DNA from: Elusimicrobiaceae bacterium
Lineage (GTDB): Bacteria > Elusimicrobiota > Elusimicrobia > Elusimicrobiales > Elusimicrobiaceae
Direction: 5' to 3'
Assembly (NCBI GenBank): GCA_017618215.1
Contig: JAFZUQ010000003.1
Location: 62,001-126,000, forward strand
DNA length: 64,000 bases
The position numbers and the translations under genes are program-made. The first letter of the stretch is position 1; the number at the start of each line of letters is the position of its first letter. This document shows positions 36,860 to 45,855 of the stretch, piece by piece. A model generated the notes under the pieces. That model made no database searches. It had not been told where the DNA came from and was given only the letters and a program-made list of their open reading frames with translations.

Positions 36860-38728
36860 ATGTCTAAAATTATTGGTATTGACTTAGGAACATCAAATAC
36901 GGCAGCAGCCGTTATGGAAGGCGGTAAGCCGACCATTATCCCTTCAGCGGAAGGTAATTCTATCGGCGGTAAGGCTTTCCCCTCTTACGTAGCATTTACT
37001 AAAGACGGGCAACGCTTAGTCGGTGAACCGGCAAGAAAACAAGCTGTTTTAAACCCGGAAGGTACCGCAACCGCTTTTAAACGCCGCATGGGTGAAAATT
37101 ATAAATTTAATTTGCGCGGTAATGAGTTTACCCCCCAACAACTTTCGGCTTTCGTATTACAAAAAGTTAAAAAAGATGCTGAAGCATTTTTGGGTACAAC
37201 AGTTGAAAAGGCAGTTATTACGGTTCCTGCTTATTTTAACGACAACCAACGCCAGGCAACAAAAGATGCCGGTAAAATCGCGGGGCTTGAAGTCGTCCGC
37301 TTATTGAATGAACCGACAGCTGCAGCACTCGCTTACGGTATTGATAAAACAGGTAAAGACCAAAAGATTTTGGTATTTGACCTCGGTGGTGGTACTTTGG
37401 ATGTTACAATTATGGAAATGAGCAGTGAAGGTACCTTTGAAGTTCTTGCAACTTCAGGTGATACAAAACTCGGCGGTACCGATATGGATAATGCCATAAT
37501 TGATTGGTTAGTTGATGACTTTAAGAAAACAACCGGTATCAATTTAGCTAACGATAAACAAGCCATGATGCGCTTAAAAGATGCCGCGGAAAAAGCAAAA
37601 ATTGAACTTTCCACTACAATGGAAACAGATATTAATTTGCCTTTCATCACATCTGACCAAAACGGTCCAAAACACTTGGAAACAAAACTCTCACGTGCTA
37701 AACTTGAAAGTTTAGTCCGCCCGACAGTTGAACGCTGCGGCGCTTCAATTGACAGAGCAGTAAGTGACAGTAAACTTTCCATGAACAATATTGATAAAAT
37801 CATCATGGTCGGCGGTCCGACACGCATGCCTATCGTTCAAGAATATGTTGAAAAGCATGTCGGCAAAAAAATTGAACGCGGTATTGACCCGATGGAATGC
37901 GTGGCAGACGGTGCTGCAATTCAAGCCGGTGTTTTAACGGGTGATGTTAAAGATATTCTCTTGCTTGACGTTACGCCGCTTTCACTCGGTCTTGAAACTT
38001 TGGGCGGTGTCATGACAAAACTTATTGACAGAAACACCACAATCCCTGTAAAGAAAACCCAAGTATTTTCAACTGCAGCAGATAATCAACCGGCAGTAAC
38101 GGTTAATGTCTTGCAAGGCGAACGCCCTATGGCAAAGGACAATGTACCACTTGGTAAATTTGATCTTGACGGTATTCCGCCAGCCCCACGTGGCGTTCCG
38201 CAAATTGAAGTTACTTTTGATATTGACGCAAACGGTATATTAAAAGTATCTGCAAAAGATTTGGGCACTAATAAAGAACAACATATTACTATCAGCGCAC
38301 CAAATAAACTTAGCGAAGAAGAAGTAAATAACTTCGTAAAGCAAGCGGAAAAGTTTGCAGACGAAGACAAGAAAACTAAGGAAAGAATTGAAGCCAAGAA
38401 CGAGGCTGATACAGTCCTCTACACGACAGAAAAGGCCTTGAAAGATCATGGCGATAAAATCGGCCAAGAGGATCGCCTTAAAATTGATCAGGCACTTTCC
38501 GAACTTAAAGAAGCCCTCAAGACTGATGATACAGACCGCATCAAAAAGGCAAAAGATGCTGCTTTAGAGGCAAGCCAAAAATTGGGTGAAATTATTTATA
38601 AAGAAGCCCAAGCAAAAGCAAACCCTCAAGCAAATGCAGGTGCAGCAGGTGCTCAAGCACAGGCAAACCCGCAAGGTGAAGCAAAAAAAGATGATGTAGT
38701 TGAAGCAGAAGTTGTTGACGGTAAATAA
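36860..38728 (+). CDS. dnaK: Chaperone DnaK (Hsp70)
   Basis: ATP-dependent chaperone, 622 residues. Nucleotide-binding signatures [18 protein letters not shown] (about 4-21), [17 protein letters not shown] (near 170) and [17 protein letters not shown] (near 313); the linker [14 protein letters not shown] leads to the substrate-binding domain. The C-terminal tail is Ala/Gln/Asn-rich and ends with acidic [17 protein letters not shown] ribosome site. Followed by a strong terminator before dnaJ. Confidence 0.99.
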   Translation: MSKIIGIDLGTSNTAAAVMEGGKPTIIPSAEGNSIGGKAFPSYVAFTKDGQRLVGEPARKQAVLNPEGTATAFKRRMGENYKFNLRGNEFTPQQLSAFVLQKVKKDAEAFLGTTVEKAVITVPAYFNDNQRQATKDAGKIAGLEVVRLLNEPTAAALAYGIDKTGKDQKILVFDLGGGTLDVTIMEMSSEGTFEVLATSGDTKLGGTDMDNAIIDWLVDDFKKTTGINLANDKQAMMRLKDAAEKAKIELSTTMETDINLPFITSDQNGPKHLETKLSRAKLESLVRPTVERCGASIDRAVSDSKLSMNNIDKIIMVGGPTRMPIVQEYVEKHVGKKIERGIDPMECVADGAAIQAGVLTGDVKDILLLDVTPLSLGLETLGGVMTKLIDRNTTIPVKKTQVFSTAADNQPAVTVNVLQGERPMAKDNVPLGKFDLDGIPPAPRGVPQIEVTFDIDANGILKVSAKDLGTNKEQHITISAPNKLSEEEVNNFVKQAEKFADEDKKTKERIEAKNEADTVLYTTEKALKDHGDKIGQEDRLKIDQALSELKEALKTDDTDRIKKAKDAALEASQKLGEIIYKEAQAKANPQANAGAAGAQAQANPQGEAKKDDVVEAEVVDGK

Positions 38729-38736
38729 GTGTGATT

Positions 38737-38772
38737 TAGCCCCTGCCGATTATTGGCAGGGGCTATTTATTT
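38737..38772 (+). terminator. Intrinsic terminator between dnaK and dnaJ
   Basis: A perfect 11-bp stem (38737-38747 with 38755-38765), seven-base loop, then TTTATTTT. It lies eight bases after the dnaK stop and 14 bases before the dnaJ start codon, so dnaJ depends on read-through or its own promoter. Confidence 0.85.
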
Positions 38773-38785
38773 TGAGTGTGTGATT

Positions 38786-39916
38786 ATGGCAAAAGCAGAT
38801 TATTATGAAACTTTAGGCGTTAGCAGAAACGCAAGCGAAGACGATTTAAAAAAGGCATACCGCCGTTTGGCATTAAAATACCACCCGGACAGAAACCCAT
38901 CCCCGGAGGCGGAAGAAAAATTTAAACAAATTAATGAAGCCTATGAGGTCTTATCAGACCCTAAAAAGAAACAAATTTATGATACTTACGGCGCAGATGC
39001 CGTAAATAACGGCGGCTTTGGCGGCGGCTTTCAGGGCGCAGGTTTCGGCGGCTTTGAAGATATTTTCAGTTCGGTTTTCAGTGATATGTTCGGCGGATCC
39101 TTTGGCGGCGGATTTGGCGGTAAACGCAAACGCGCGCGCCGCGGAAACGATTTACAACAAAAAGTTGAAGTTACTTTAGAACAAGCCTATACCGGCGTGG
39201 AAGAAGAAGTTACATATACCCGCATTGATACTTGTGATGTTTGCCATGGAACAGGTGCGGAAGAAGGCTCAAGCACCAAAACTTGCCCGACGTGCAGGGG
39301 CTCAGGTGTTGTGCAATTCAGCCAAGGGTTTTTCTCCATGCGCCAACCCTGCCCCGATTGCGGCGGCCAAGGCACAATTTTAGAACGCCCTTGCAAAGCA
39401 TGCAAAGGCAGCGGCAGAACAAAAAAGAAAAACACTTTAAAAATCAAACTTCCCGCAGGTGTAAAAGAAGGCAGTGTTTTGCGTGTTGCAAATGGCGGCG
39501 ATATTGGCACACTTGACGGAGGATACGGCGATTTATATTTGCAAGTTAAAGTTAAGCCGCATAAAATTTTTGAACGCGACGATTCCGACTTAATTTTAAA
39601 TACGGAAATTTCTTACCCGCAAGCGGTTTTGGGCGGTGAAATCAAAGTTCAAAATTTAATGAAAGAAGAAATAACCGTGAATATTCCCAAAGGCTCAACT
39701 GATGGTTCTGTACTCTCGCTTGAAGGGCAAGGCATGCCTGTTTTGGAACGTGCAAACAAAAAAGGCGCAATGCGTGTTGTGCTAAATATTAAAGTACCCA
39801 AGAAAATTACGCCGCGCCAAAAAGAACTTTTGGAAGAACTTGCCAAAACTTTTGACGACGATATTAAGACAACAAAAAAAGGCTTATTTGACAAATTATT
39901 CAGTTGGTTTTTGTAA
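38786..39916 (+). CDS. dnaJ: Chaperone DnaJ (Hsp40)
   Basis: DnaK co-chaperone, 376 residues from the ATG at 38786. J domain (about 4-70) with HPD in [14 protein letters not shown]; Gly/Phe-rich linker (about 75-115); four CxxCxGxG zinc motifs ([32 protein letters not shown], about 150-215); then the C-terminal substrate domain. A frame extending upstream to a TTG at 38753 is rejected because it would start inside the terminator stem. No strong ribosome site is seen (GAGTG only). Confidence 0.97.
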   Translation: MAKADYYETLGVSRNASEDDLKKAYRRLALKYHPDRNPSPEAEEKFKQINEAYEVLSDPKKKQIYDTYGADAVNNGGFGGGFQGAGFGGFEDIFSSVFSDMFGGSFGGGFGGKRKRARRGNDLQQKVEVTLEQAYTGVEEEVTYTRIDTCDVCHGTGAEEGSSTKTCPTCRGSGVVQFSQGFFSMRQPCPDCGGQGTILERPCKACKGSGRTKKKNTLKIKLPAGVKEGSVLRVANGGDIGTLDGGYGDLYLQVKVKPHKIFERDDSDLILNTEISYPQAVLGGEIKVQNLMKEEITVNIPKGSTDGSVLSLEGQGMPVLERANKKGAMRVVLNIKVPKKITPRQKELLEELAKTFDDDIKTTKKGLFDKLFSWFL

Positions 39917-39943
39917 ATATTCTTTACTAAGTTTACACACATA

Positions 39944-39971
39944 AAAAAGGGCTAATTACTCAGCCCTTTTT
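39944..39971. terminator. Bidirectional terminator between dnaJ and the ankyrin lipoprotein
   Basis: A 10-bp stem AAAAAGGGCT/AGCCCTTTTT (39944-39953 with 39962-39971) flanked by A and T runs, between two convergent genes; it can serve both strands. Confidence 0.85.
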
Positions 39972-39990
39972 AAATGTTTTGTTGAATATA

Positions 39991-40488
39991 TTATTCTTTT
40001 GCGCCTGCGGCTTTAAGAAGTTTAATTATTTCTTTATTTCCTCTTTCTGTGGCTATCTCAAGTGCGGTATTCCCGTCTTTAGTATTAGCATTCACATCGG
40101 CACCAGCTTTTATTAATTGTTTGACTATTTCAATATTGTCAACTGCAGTTGCTATCATCAAAGGCGTAAAATTATCACTTTTTACATTAACATCAGCACC
40201 TACTCTAATTAATTCTTCTGCTACATCTGAATATCCCTCACCTATTGCTATTATTAATGCCGTAAAGCCCGAAGAATTATCCTTTGCATTCACATCTGCC
40301 CCAACTTGAATCAATTGTTTCACTATATCCAAATTACCATTTCCACTTTCCAATAACAATTTAGTATTAATATCAATTTCATTATAAGTACAATTATTTG
40401 TACATTGTATATTTCTCTCTTTAGCACTTTGACATCCTATCGCAATAAAACATGTTAAACAACAAACAAATGTTCTCAAAATACGCAT
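39991..40488 (-). CDS. Ankyrin-repeat lipoprotein, 165 residues
   Basis: Lipobox AIGC (Cys19), a short Cys-containing spacer, then about four ankyrin repeats (about 45-165) with GNLDIVKQLIQVGADVN, GYSDVAEELIRVGADVN, NIEIVKQLIKAGADVN and GNKEIIKLLKAAGA. Same overall plan as the 366-residue protein at 33824 but with different repeats, so it is a family member and not a recent copy. Likely membrane-anchored in the periplasm; binding partner unknown. Ribosome site AAAGGAG. Confidence 0.9.
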   Translation of the reverse strand: MRILRTFVCCLTCFIAIGCQSAKERNIQCTNNCTYNEIDINTKLLLESGNGNLDIVKQLIQVGADVNAKDNSSGFTALIIAIGEGYSDVAEELIRVGADVNVKSDNFTPLMIATAVDNIEIVKQLIKAGADVNANTKDGNTALEIATERGNKEIIKLLKAAGAKE

Positions 40489-40509
40489 AAATTGCTCCTT
40501 TTATAATTT

Positions 40510-42042
40510 TTATAACAACTCGGAAACTTCCAAAACTTCGCCGCGGGATTGTAACTCTCGCAAGGCAAGTTCTACTTTTAACATGGCAACGCAATCATCT
40601 TCGTTATACATCAAAACTTTTTTAAGGGCTTCTTCATTCCCCTCATTAAGCCACTTGGTAAAATAAACCATACTGTCCATCGCACCGCAATCTTTTTGGC
40701 GCCAATTAAAACCCAAAGCGGGTGCGGCGGCCTTTAAAGATAAACTCGGCGAAGGTAAGTAAAAAGCCTTTTCCACTTCAATTTTTAAATCAAGGCAAAC
40801 TGAAACTAAATGCTCAAGTTCCGCCTTAATATTTGGGTATTTATTGCAAAGTGCTTTCATTTTTTTAACTTCATATTCCGTCCAATGATAGAGCGCAACA
40901 TCCGGCCCACAATCCGCAACATAATTTGCAAATTGTTTGAAAATTATTTCTTCTTCCTTTTCTTCCCTTGCGATAAAGGGGACAAATCTGTTTTCTTCTT
41001 TATCCCAGACACCGATTAAGTAAATAAAGGAAGAATTATTTTCCTGAAATGTTTCTGTAGCCTCAAAATCAAAATATAAATTGCGCTTTTTAGTCGGCGG
41101 TGGAAATTTCCCTTTTGCCCTTAAAACAGGTTTATTTTTAACAAAAGCCAAAGCGTGCGCGTAAGTTAAAACAGGGGTATTATCCGGGAAAGTATCATCA
41201 GATAATAACTCTTTTATTTTTTCAAAACCTGCAGCAACAATATCATCATAAGTATTGATATTATTTTTACGCAGAATCTCACGCATGGTAACATTTAAAT
41301 GCGGAATTAAAACTAAATCATGCTTTTCAAAAACATATTTGTTTGCATAAATTCGCCACGGGGAAAGCGCGCCCTTGGGCGGTTTATTGGCTTCGGGTAC
41401 TGTTTCCCCCCGCCTTATAGAATGATATAAAGTTGCCGCATTTTTCGCACGTTCCATAACACGCGCACAAGTTAAAATTTGTTCTTTTGCTTTAAAAATA
41501 AATAATGCTTCACCGGCATCATAGCCCTGAATTTCCGTTAAAATTTTATTTAAAAGCGTGGTTTGAAGTGCATAATGTTCCTTCATTTCCCCGGCGCGTT
41601 TAAGCTGCACTATTTTATAATGATAAGCACCAAAAACACTTTGCCCTGCATTTACTTTTAACAAGAAATTTACACCGCCGTAAAGGCCTTCTTCACTTCT
41701 TAAATCCCACAAAGTTCCGCCGATAATACCCTCTGCCCCGTCTTGCATAGCCTGCAAAGTGTTAATAAATTTTTCATTATCATTACCGCTAATTACAACC
41801 GGGTTAGAACAATGGTCATAAATCCAATGGTCGCGCACCAATTTGTCGGTTTTACCGCGTAAACTTTCGTATAAATTAGGTTCTTCGACTGCTTCTTCTT
41901 TAGGGGCATGAAAGTGACACCAAAGCCCGAAAGGGTCTTCCAAAATTTGATACATTTTCCCGGCGGGTAAATCTTCTTTCCCCGGCGTTCTACCTGCACT
42001 GAAAGTATTAAAAAGCTTCTGAAATAAATAAATATTTTCCAT
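40510..42042 (-). CDS. RecB-like/RNase H-like putative nuclease (TM0106 family)
   Basis: 510 residues. The C-terminal half is an RNase H-like 3'-5' exonuclease fold: LYFDFEATETF (near 330) supplies the DxE motif, and YNEDDCVAML (near 485) the last acidic motif. The N-terminal half resembles the RecB-like module of TM0106-family proteins, but the expected acidic residues look replaced (VNFLLKV for the D motif, YKIVQLKRAGE for the 'vvDxK' motif), so this half may be inactive. A helix-hairpin segment (LRKNNINTYDDIVAAG, near 260) lies between. Last gene of a six-gene operon, three bases after the TPR gene; no clear ribosome site. Confidence 0.8.
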   Translation of the reverse strand: MENIYLFQKLFNTFSAGRTPGKEDLPAGKMYQILEDPFGLWCHFHAPKEEAVEEPNLYESLRGKTDKLVRDHWIYDHCSNPVVISGNDNEKFINTLQAMQDGAEGIIGGTLWDLRSEEGLYGGVNFLLKVNAGQSVFGAYHYKIVQLKRAGEMKEHYALQTTLLNKILTEIQGYDAGEALFIFKAKEQILTCARVMERAKNAATLYHSIRRGETVPEANKPPKGALSPWRIYANKYVFEKHDLVLIPHLNVTMREILRKNNINTYDDIVAAGFEKIKELLSDDTFPDNTPVLTYAHALAFVKNKPVLRAKGKFPPPTKKRNLYFDFEATETFQENNSSFIYLIGVWDKEENRFVPFIAREEKEEEIIFKQFANYVADCGPDVALYHWTEYEVKKMKALCNKYPNIKAELEHLVSVCLDLKIEVEKAFYLPSPSLSLKAAAPALGFNWRQKDCGAMDSMVYFTKWLNEGNEEALKKVLMYNEDDCVAMLKVELALRELQSRGEVLEVSELL

Positions 42043-42045
42043 AAA

Positions 42046-43872
42046 TTAAAATCCCGCTTGTGCCATTTGTTCTAGATATTCATTTATTTGTTGCATTTGT
42101 TTTTCAATTCTTTGCCTTTCGGCTTGATCCTCAATTTCACCAAGTTTTTGTTCATAACCTTGCAAGGCATTTTGGAAATCTTGCCTGGTTTTTGCATAAT
42201 CGCCGTTATTGGCATCAATTTGAGCAGAAATAGTCCACAAATCAGGATTGGTATTATCAATTTCCATGGCTTTATCTAAATATTTTTTTGCGGCATCAAA
42301 ATCACCGCTTTGCGCCAAAGAATTCGCGGCAGCCGTTTGGGTTTTTAAATCTCTCGGTTGCTTTTCAGCGGCAATCATAAACATTTTATTTGCTTCCTTC
42401 ATATTGCCTTGCCCCTGATAAGCCAACCCTAAATTAAAGGCATTAGGTCCGTCAGGATTTTCAGCATAAAGTTGGTTAAATAAATTTACCGCCCTGTCAT
42501 AATCACCTTTATAAAAAGCATTTGAGGCTTCGGCAAAACGTTGGTTTGTCCTCGCTGAAATTTCTTTACCTTCAAGCAATTGATATTTGGTTTTTGCATC
42601 TTCCGCAGCCATATTATTACCTGCCTGCTTAGCGATATTTGCGGCATCAAGATATGCTTTTTTGGCTTGTTCGGTTTGGCCTAAACTGTTAAACAAATCC
42701 CCCCTGCTGATAGCAGCTTGATAATTATTTGGATTTAAATCAAGTGCTTTATTTAGGTCTGCAAAGGCTGATTTATAATCCCCGTTTTGGTAATTCGCTT
42801 GCGCACGGTGATAATATAAAGAATCATTATCCGGGAAATTATTTATTGCTGAATCTAATACGGCCCTTGCGCCTTCAAAATCTTTGTTAGCCAACATTTT
42901 GTGTGCTTTTACAATACTTTGTAAAGCCGTACCTTTAAGCAAATCTTGCTTTTTTATTTTAGGTGCTTTAATATCTTTTTGCTCAACTATATCTTTAAAA
43001 GTTGGGATAGGTTCGTCTTGAACAGGCGCAGGTGTTTCCGGTTTTGGTACCTGTGTTGAGAAACCTGAAAAAGCAGACAAAATATCATCATTTTTCGGCA
43101 TATAATTTTTGAAATCTTTTAAAGTTTCACTTTCTGAAGCATGTTTTAAAGAATTAGAAATCTTATCCATCGTCTTTTTATTTATAGGGATATTATTTTT
43201 ATTTTGTACCGACGGTTTTTTTGTCGTAGGTGTAGTTTGCAATGCTTGGCTTGGCATATTTTTGATTAACATTTTCGAAATATTTCCTGCCTGTTTTGCC
43301 GCACCTAAATTACCTTCTTTTTTATAAAGATCACGGGCTTTTTGGAAATCTCTATTTGCCGCCTGATAATTACCTAAATTCAAATTTGTTACTGCACGGT
43401 TATAATAATTATCTGCTTTACCGGAAAGTTGCGCAGCGGCGGTAAAATCTTGCTCGGCTTTATCAAAATCGCCGGCATTAAATTCCATTTCCGCACGCAT
43501 TTGATAATAATTTGGATTTTTAGGATCTATTGAAATTGCTTTGTTTATTGCTTCTATTGCAGCCGGTAAATTACCCTGCCTTTGTAAAATCTGTGCTTTT
43601 AAAGCGTGGACATTTGCATCTTGCGGGCGGTATTTCAAAATTTCATCTAAAGATTTTATAATATCTTCAGGCTCTTTTGCTTTGGATAAATTTAATACAG
43701 CCTCCCGTAATTTTTCCTGAACATCATTTTGATAATTTTGCTGTTGCCTTATTTTGTTTAATGTATTATTAGACTCTTGTTGGACTGTATTCCCATTTTC
43801 CTGTTTTAAAAGCATTACAGCACCGAATGCGATTATTATACCTATTAAAATTCCTAAAATAAATTTTTTCAT
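42046..43872 (-). CDS. TPR-repeat protein, membrane-anchored
   Basis: 608 residues. One N-terminal membrane helix (FILGILIGIIIAFGAVML), then two blocks of tetratricopeptide repeats: about 70-200 (e.g. NLPAAIEAINKAISIDPKNP) and about 315-590 (e.g. DYKSAFADLNKALDLNPNN), separated by a Pro/Lys-rich linker (about 205-310). It is probably a periplasm-facing scaffold anchored in the inner membrane. Four bases from the PD-(D/E)XK nuclease gene. Ribosome site AAGGTG. Confidence 0.9.
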   Translation of the reverse strand: MKKFILGILIGIIIAFGAVMLLKQENGNTVQQESNNTLNKIRQQQNYQNDVQEKLREAVLNLSKAKEPEDIIKSLDEILKYRPQDANVHALKAQILQRQGNLPAAIEAINKAISIDPKNPNYYQMRAEMEFNAGDFDKAEQDFTAAAQLSGKADNYYNRAVTNLNLGNYQAANRDFQKARDLYKKEGNLGAAKQAGNISKMLIKNMPSQALQTTPTTKKPSVQNKNNIPINKKTMDKISNSLKHASESETLKDFKNYMPKNDDILSAFSGFSTQVPKPETPAPVQDEPIPTFKDIVEQKDIKAPKIKKQDLLKGTALQSIVKAHKMLANKDFEGARAVLDSAINNFPDNDSLYYHRAQANYQNGDYKSAFADLNKALDLNPNNYQAAISRGDLFNSLGQTEQAKKAYLDAANIAKQAGNNMAAEDAKTKYQLLEGKEISARTNQRFAEASNAFYKGDYDRAVNLFNQLYAENPDGPNAFNLGLAYQGQGNMKEANKMFMIAAEKQPRDLKTQTAAANSLAQSGDFDAAKKYLDKAMEIDNTNPDLWTISAQIDANNGDYAKTRQDFQNALQGYEQKLGEIEDQAERQRIEKQMQQINEYLEQMAQAGF

Positions 43873-43876
43873 ATTA

Positions 43877-44629
43877 TCACCTTATTTCATCAGATTTTAT
43901 ATATCGTTCCGGGTGGATTGAATGTGGGCAACGCATATGCATTAAACATTGTGTACAAGATTTTGTACAAGGCGGAAAATCATTCCCTTCAAGTTTTTCA
44001 CCGATTTCTATATATTTTTCCAAGACTTCATCTTCATTTACTTTTTCAAAAGGAATTGAAAATATTTTATTCAAAGCTACAAAATAAATACTTGCCTTGC
44101 CTTGTGTTTTGCCCCAAGCACGTTTTGCACCAATAATGTAAAGCGCAAGCTGAAGTGATTTCGTTACATCAAAATTTTCATTTATTTTAGCATCAGTTTT
44201 ATAATCAATTACATGGTAAGTACCGTCTGGTAATTTTTCAAAACGATCGATTTTACCTCTGAATTTCCAACCATGATGTTCAAAAATAAATTCCTTTTCG
44301 CAACCTAAAATTTCACTCTTTCTATCTTTTTCGCGTTTGGCATAATCTTCAATAATTCTTTTGCCTTTTAAGTAATATTCCATCTGTTCAGCAGCACTCG
44401 AGTAACCTGCCCCTAAAAAGCAACGATTATAATAAACAAGCAAACTTTCCGGGTTATTTGAACTGGTATGATATTCTTCAAGTGTTCTGTGTATTGATAC
44501 CCCCAGCGAAGTTACCGGAACAAGCCCTTCCCTTTTGCCTTCGATATATTTCAGTTTATATAAAAAAGGGCAAAAAGTATAAGTCGCTATCTTAGAATAA
44601 TTGAGCTCATGATAATTATTGGGTATCAT
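43877..44629 (-). CDS. PD-(D/E)XK nuclease with C-terminal Cys cluster (RecB/Cas4-like fold)
   Basis: 250 residues. Family layout is complete: YSKIATYTFCPFLYKLKYI with the first Cys, GVSIHRTLEEYH near residue 44, KFRGKIDRFE near 120 (catalytic Asp), VIDYKTDAK near 137 (Asp-x-Lys), and a C-terminal Cys group CTKSCTQCLMHMRCPH near 225. With the first Cys, these can hold a 4Fe-4S cluster as in AddB and Cas4-type nucleases. No CRISPR array or cas gene is near, so a repair role is more likely. It overlaps rsmD by four bases. Confidence 0.87.
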   Translation of the reverse strand: MIPNNYHELNYSKIATYTFCPFLYKLKYIEGKREGLVPVTSLGVSIHRTLEEYHTSSNNPESLLVYYNRCFLGAGYSSAAEQMEYYLKGKRIIEDYAKREKDRKSEILGCEKEFIFEHHGWKFRGKIDRFEKLPDGTYHVIDYKTDAKINENFDVTKSLQLALYIIGAKRAWGKTQGKASIYFVALNKIFSIPFEKVNEDEVLEKYIEIGEKLEGNDFPPCTKSCTQCLMHMRCPHSIHPERYIKSDEIR

Positions 44630-45201
44630 TTATATTGCAAGAAGTGAACGGTGGTATCGCCGTACTTTTCCTCCCGTATAATTTGCAAAATTTCAGGTAC
44701 TTCAAAAGTTTCTTTCTTATGATGCTGCGCAACAATAAGACCTTTGGGAGCAAGCAATTTTGACTCGGCAATTTGCTGTAAAACCGGCCCGGTAAAAAAC
44801 AAAGGTGTATTTTTTATATCCCTGTAAGGAGGGCCCATAAAAATGATATCGTAACCATCCCCCTCACAGTAGGCGGAAAGCCATGCAAGTGGTTTTAACA
44901 AATCCGCTTTTAAAATTGTTGCTCTATCACTAAAACCCAAATGATCTGCATTTCTTTTAATTGCTTTTAAACAAGCAATTTCTTTTTCAGCGGAAACAGT
45001 TTTTAAGGCCCCGCGAGACAAGGCTTCCATGGAAACATTACCCGTCCCTGCAAACAAATCCAAGAACACTGCGCCTGTAATTCTCGGGCGCAGAATATCA
45101 AAAACGGACTGTTTTATCCTGTCAGAAATCGGCTTGACTGGGAGTTTTTTTGAAACGGAAAACAATTTCCTCCCGCGTGCCGTACCGGCGATAATTCTCA
45201 T
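44626..45201 (-). CDS. rsmD: 16S rRNA (guanine-N2)-methyltransferase RsmD
   Basis: SAM-dependent methyltransferase for G966 of 16S rRNA (E. coli numbering). 191 residues, full length. N-terminal MRIIAGTARGRKLF and KPISDRIKQSVFDIL, SAM-binding VFLDLFAGTGNVSMEALSRGA near residue 45. The catalytic tetrad, normally (N/D)PP(Y/F), reads GPPY here (IIFMGPPYRD, near 121), an unusual Asp-to-Gly change. Three bases after the response-regulator stop. Confidence 0.92.
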   Translation of the reverse strand: MRIIAGTARGRKLFSVSKKLPVKPISDRIKQSVFDILRPRITGAVFLDLFAGTGNVSMEALSRGALKTVSAEKEIACLKAIKRNADHLGFSDRATILKADLLKPLAWLSAYCEGDGYDIIFMGPPYRDIKNTPLFFTGPVLQQIAESKLLAPKGLIVAQHHKKETFEVPEILQIIREEKYGDTTVHFLQYK

Positions 45202-45204
45202 AAA

Positions 45205-45852
45205 CTAAATATGGGCAATGCCTTCTTTAATCGCGTAACGAATAAGTTCCGCTTGCTTATGAATATTAAGTTTCCTCATAATGTTATTTCTGTGAACATG
45301 AATGGTATTCAAGGAAAGTTTAAATTCTTCGGCAATTCTTTTACTGCTAAAACCTTCGGAAATAAGCTGTAAGATTTGGCGTTCCTTATGGGTTAAATGG
45401 CCTTTAGGCACACGACGTCCATCAGTTGAATTATCCAAAAAACCTCTTATCAAATATTTAGCAACTTGAGAGCAAAGGAAGAACTTTCCTGCACACACTT
45501 CATCTATTGCTTCAATTATTTCGTTTATTGTTGCTTCTTTAACCACAAAGGCATTTGCACCTGCTTTAACAGCATTCTCAACAGATACTCTATCATCAAA
45601 CATACTTAATATGATAATTTTTGCATTAGGCTGTATCTTTACTAATTTTTGTGTTGCATCAATACCGTTTAAAATGGGCATAGAAATATCAACGATATAA
45701 ACATCTGCCTTTTGTTCTTTTGCTACTTGTAAAAGTTCTTTACCGTTTGAAACTTCGGCAACAACTTTTATGTCCGATCTTTTTCTTTCTAATACAGAGC
45801 GTATACTCTGCCTAACGATGACGTGGTCATCAGCCATTACTACTTTTATCAT
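45205..45852 (-). CDS. NarL/LuxR-family response regulator
   Basis: 215 residues. Receiver domain (about 1-120): Asp-Asp in VVMADDHVIV, phospho-acceptor Asp in VYIVDISMPILNGID near residue 55, Lys in FVVKEATI near 105. LuxR-type helix-turn-helix (about 148-212): LTHKERQILQLISEGFSSKRIAEEF and NTIHVHRNNIMRKL. It starts three bases after the histidine kinase, so the two form a two-component pair. Its targets are unknown. Ribosome site AAAGGT. Confidence 0.95.
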   Translation of the reverse strand: MIKVVMADDHVIVRQSIRSVLERKRSDIKVVAEVSNGKELLQVAKEQKADVYIVDISMPILNGIDATQKLVKIQPNAKIIILSMFDDRVSVENAVKAGANAFVVKEATINEIIEAIDEVCAGKFFLCSQVAKYLIRGFLDNSTDGRRVPKGHLTHKERQILQLISEGFSSKRIAEEFKLSLNTIHVHRNNIMRKLNIHKQAELIRYAIKEGIAHI

Positions 45853-45855
45853 AAG

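Noticed and set aside
38753-38785. Longer DnaJ start at a TTG
   Set aside because: The extra codons lie inside the terminator hairpin, and the J domain begins normally at the ATG at 38786.
43877-44629. Cas4 of a CRISPR system
   Set aside because: The fold and Cys cluster are Cas4-like, but there is no repeat array and no other cas gene in the window. The same layout occurs in AddB/RecB-type repair nucleases.
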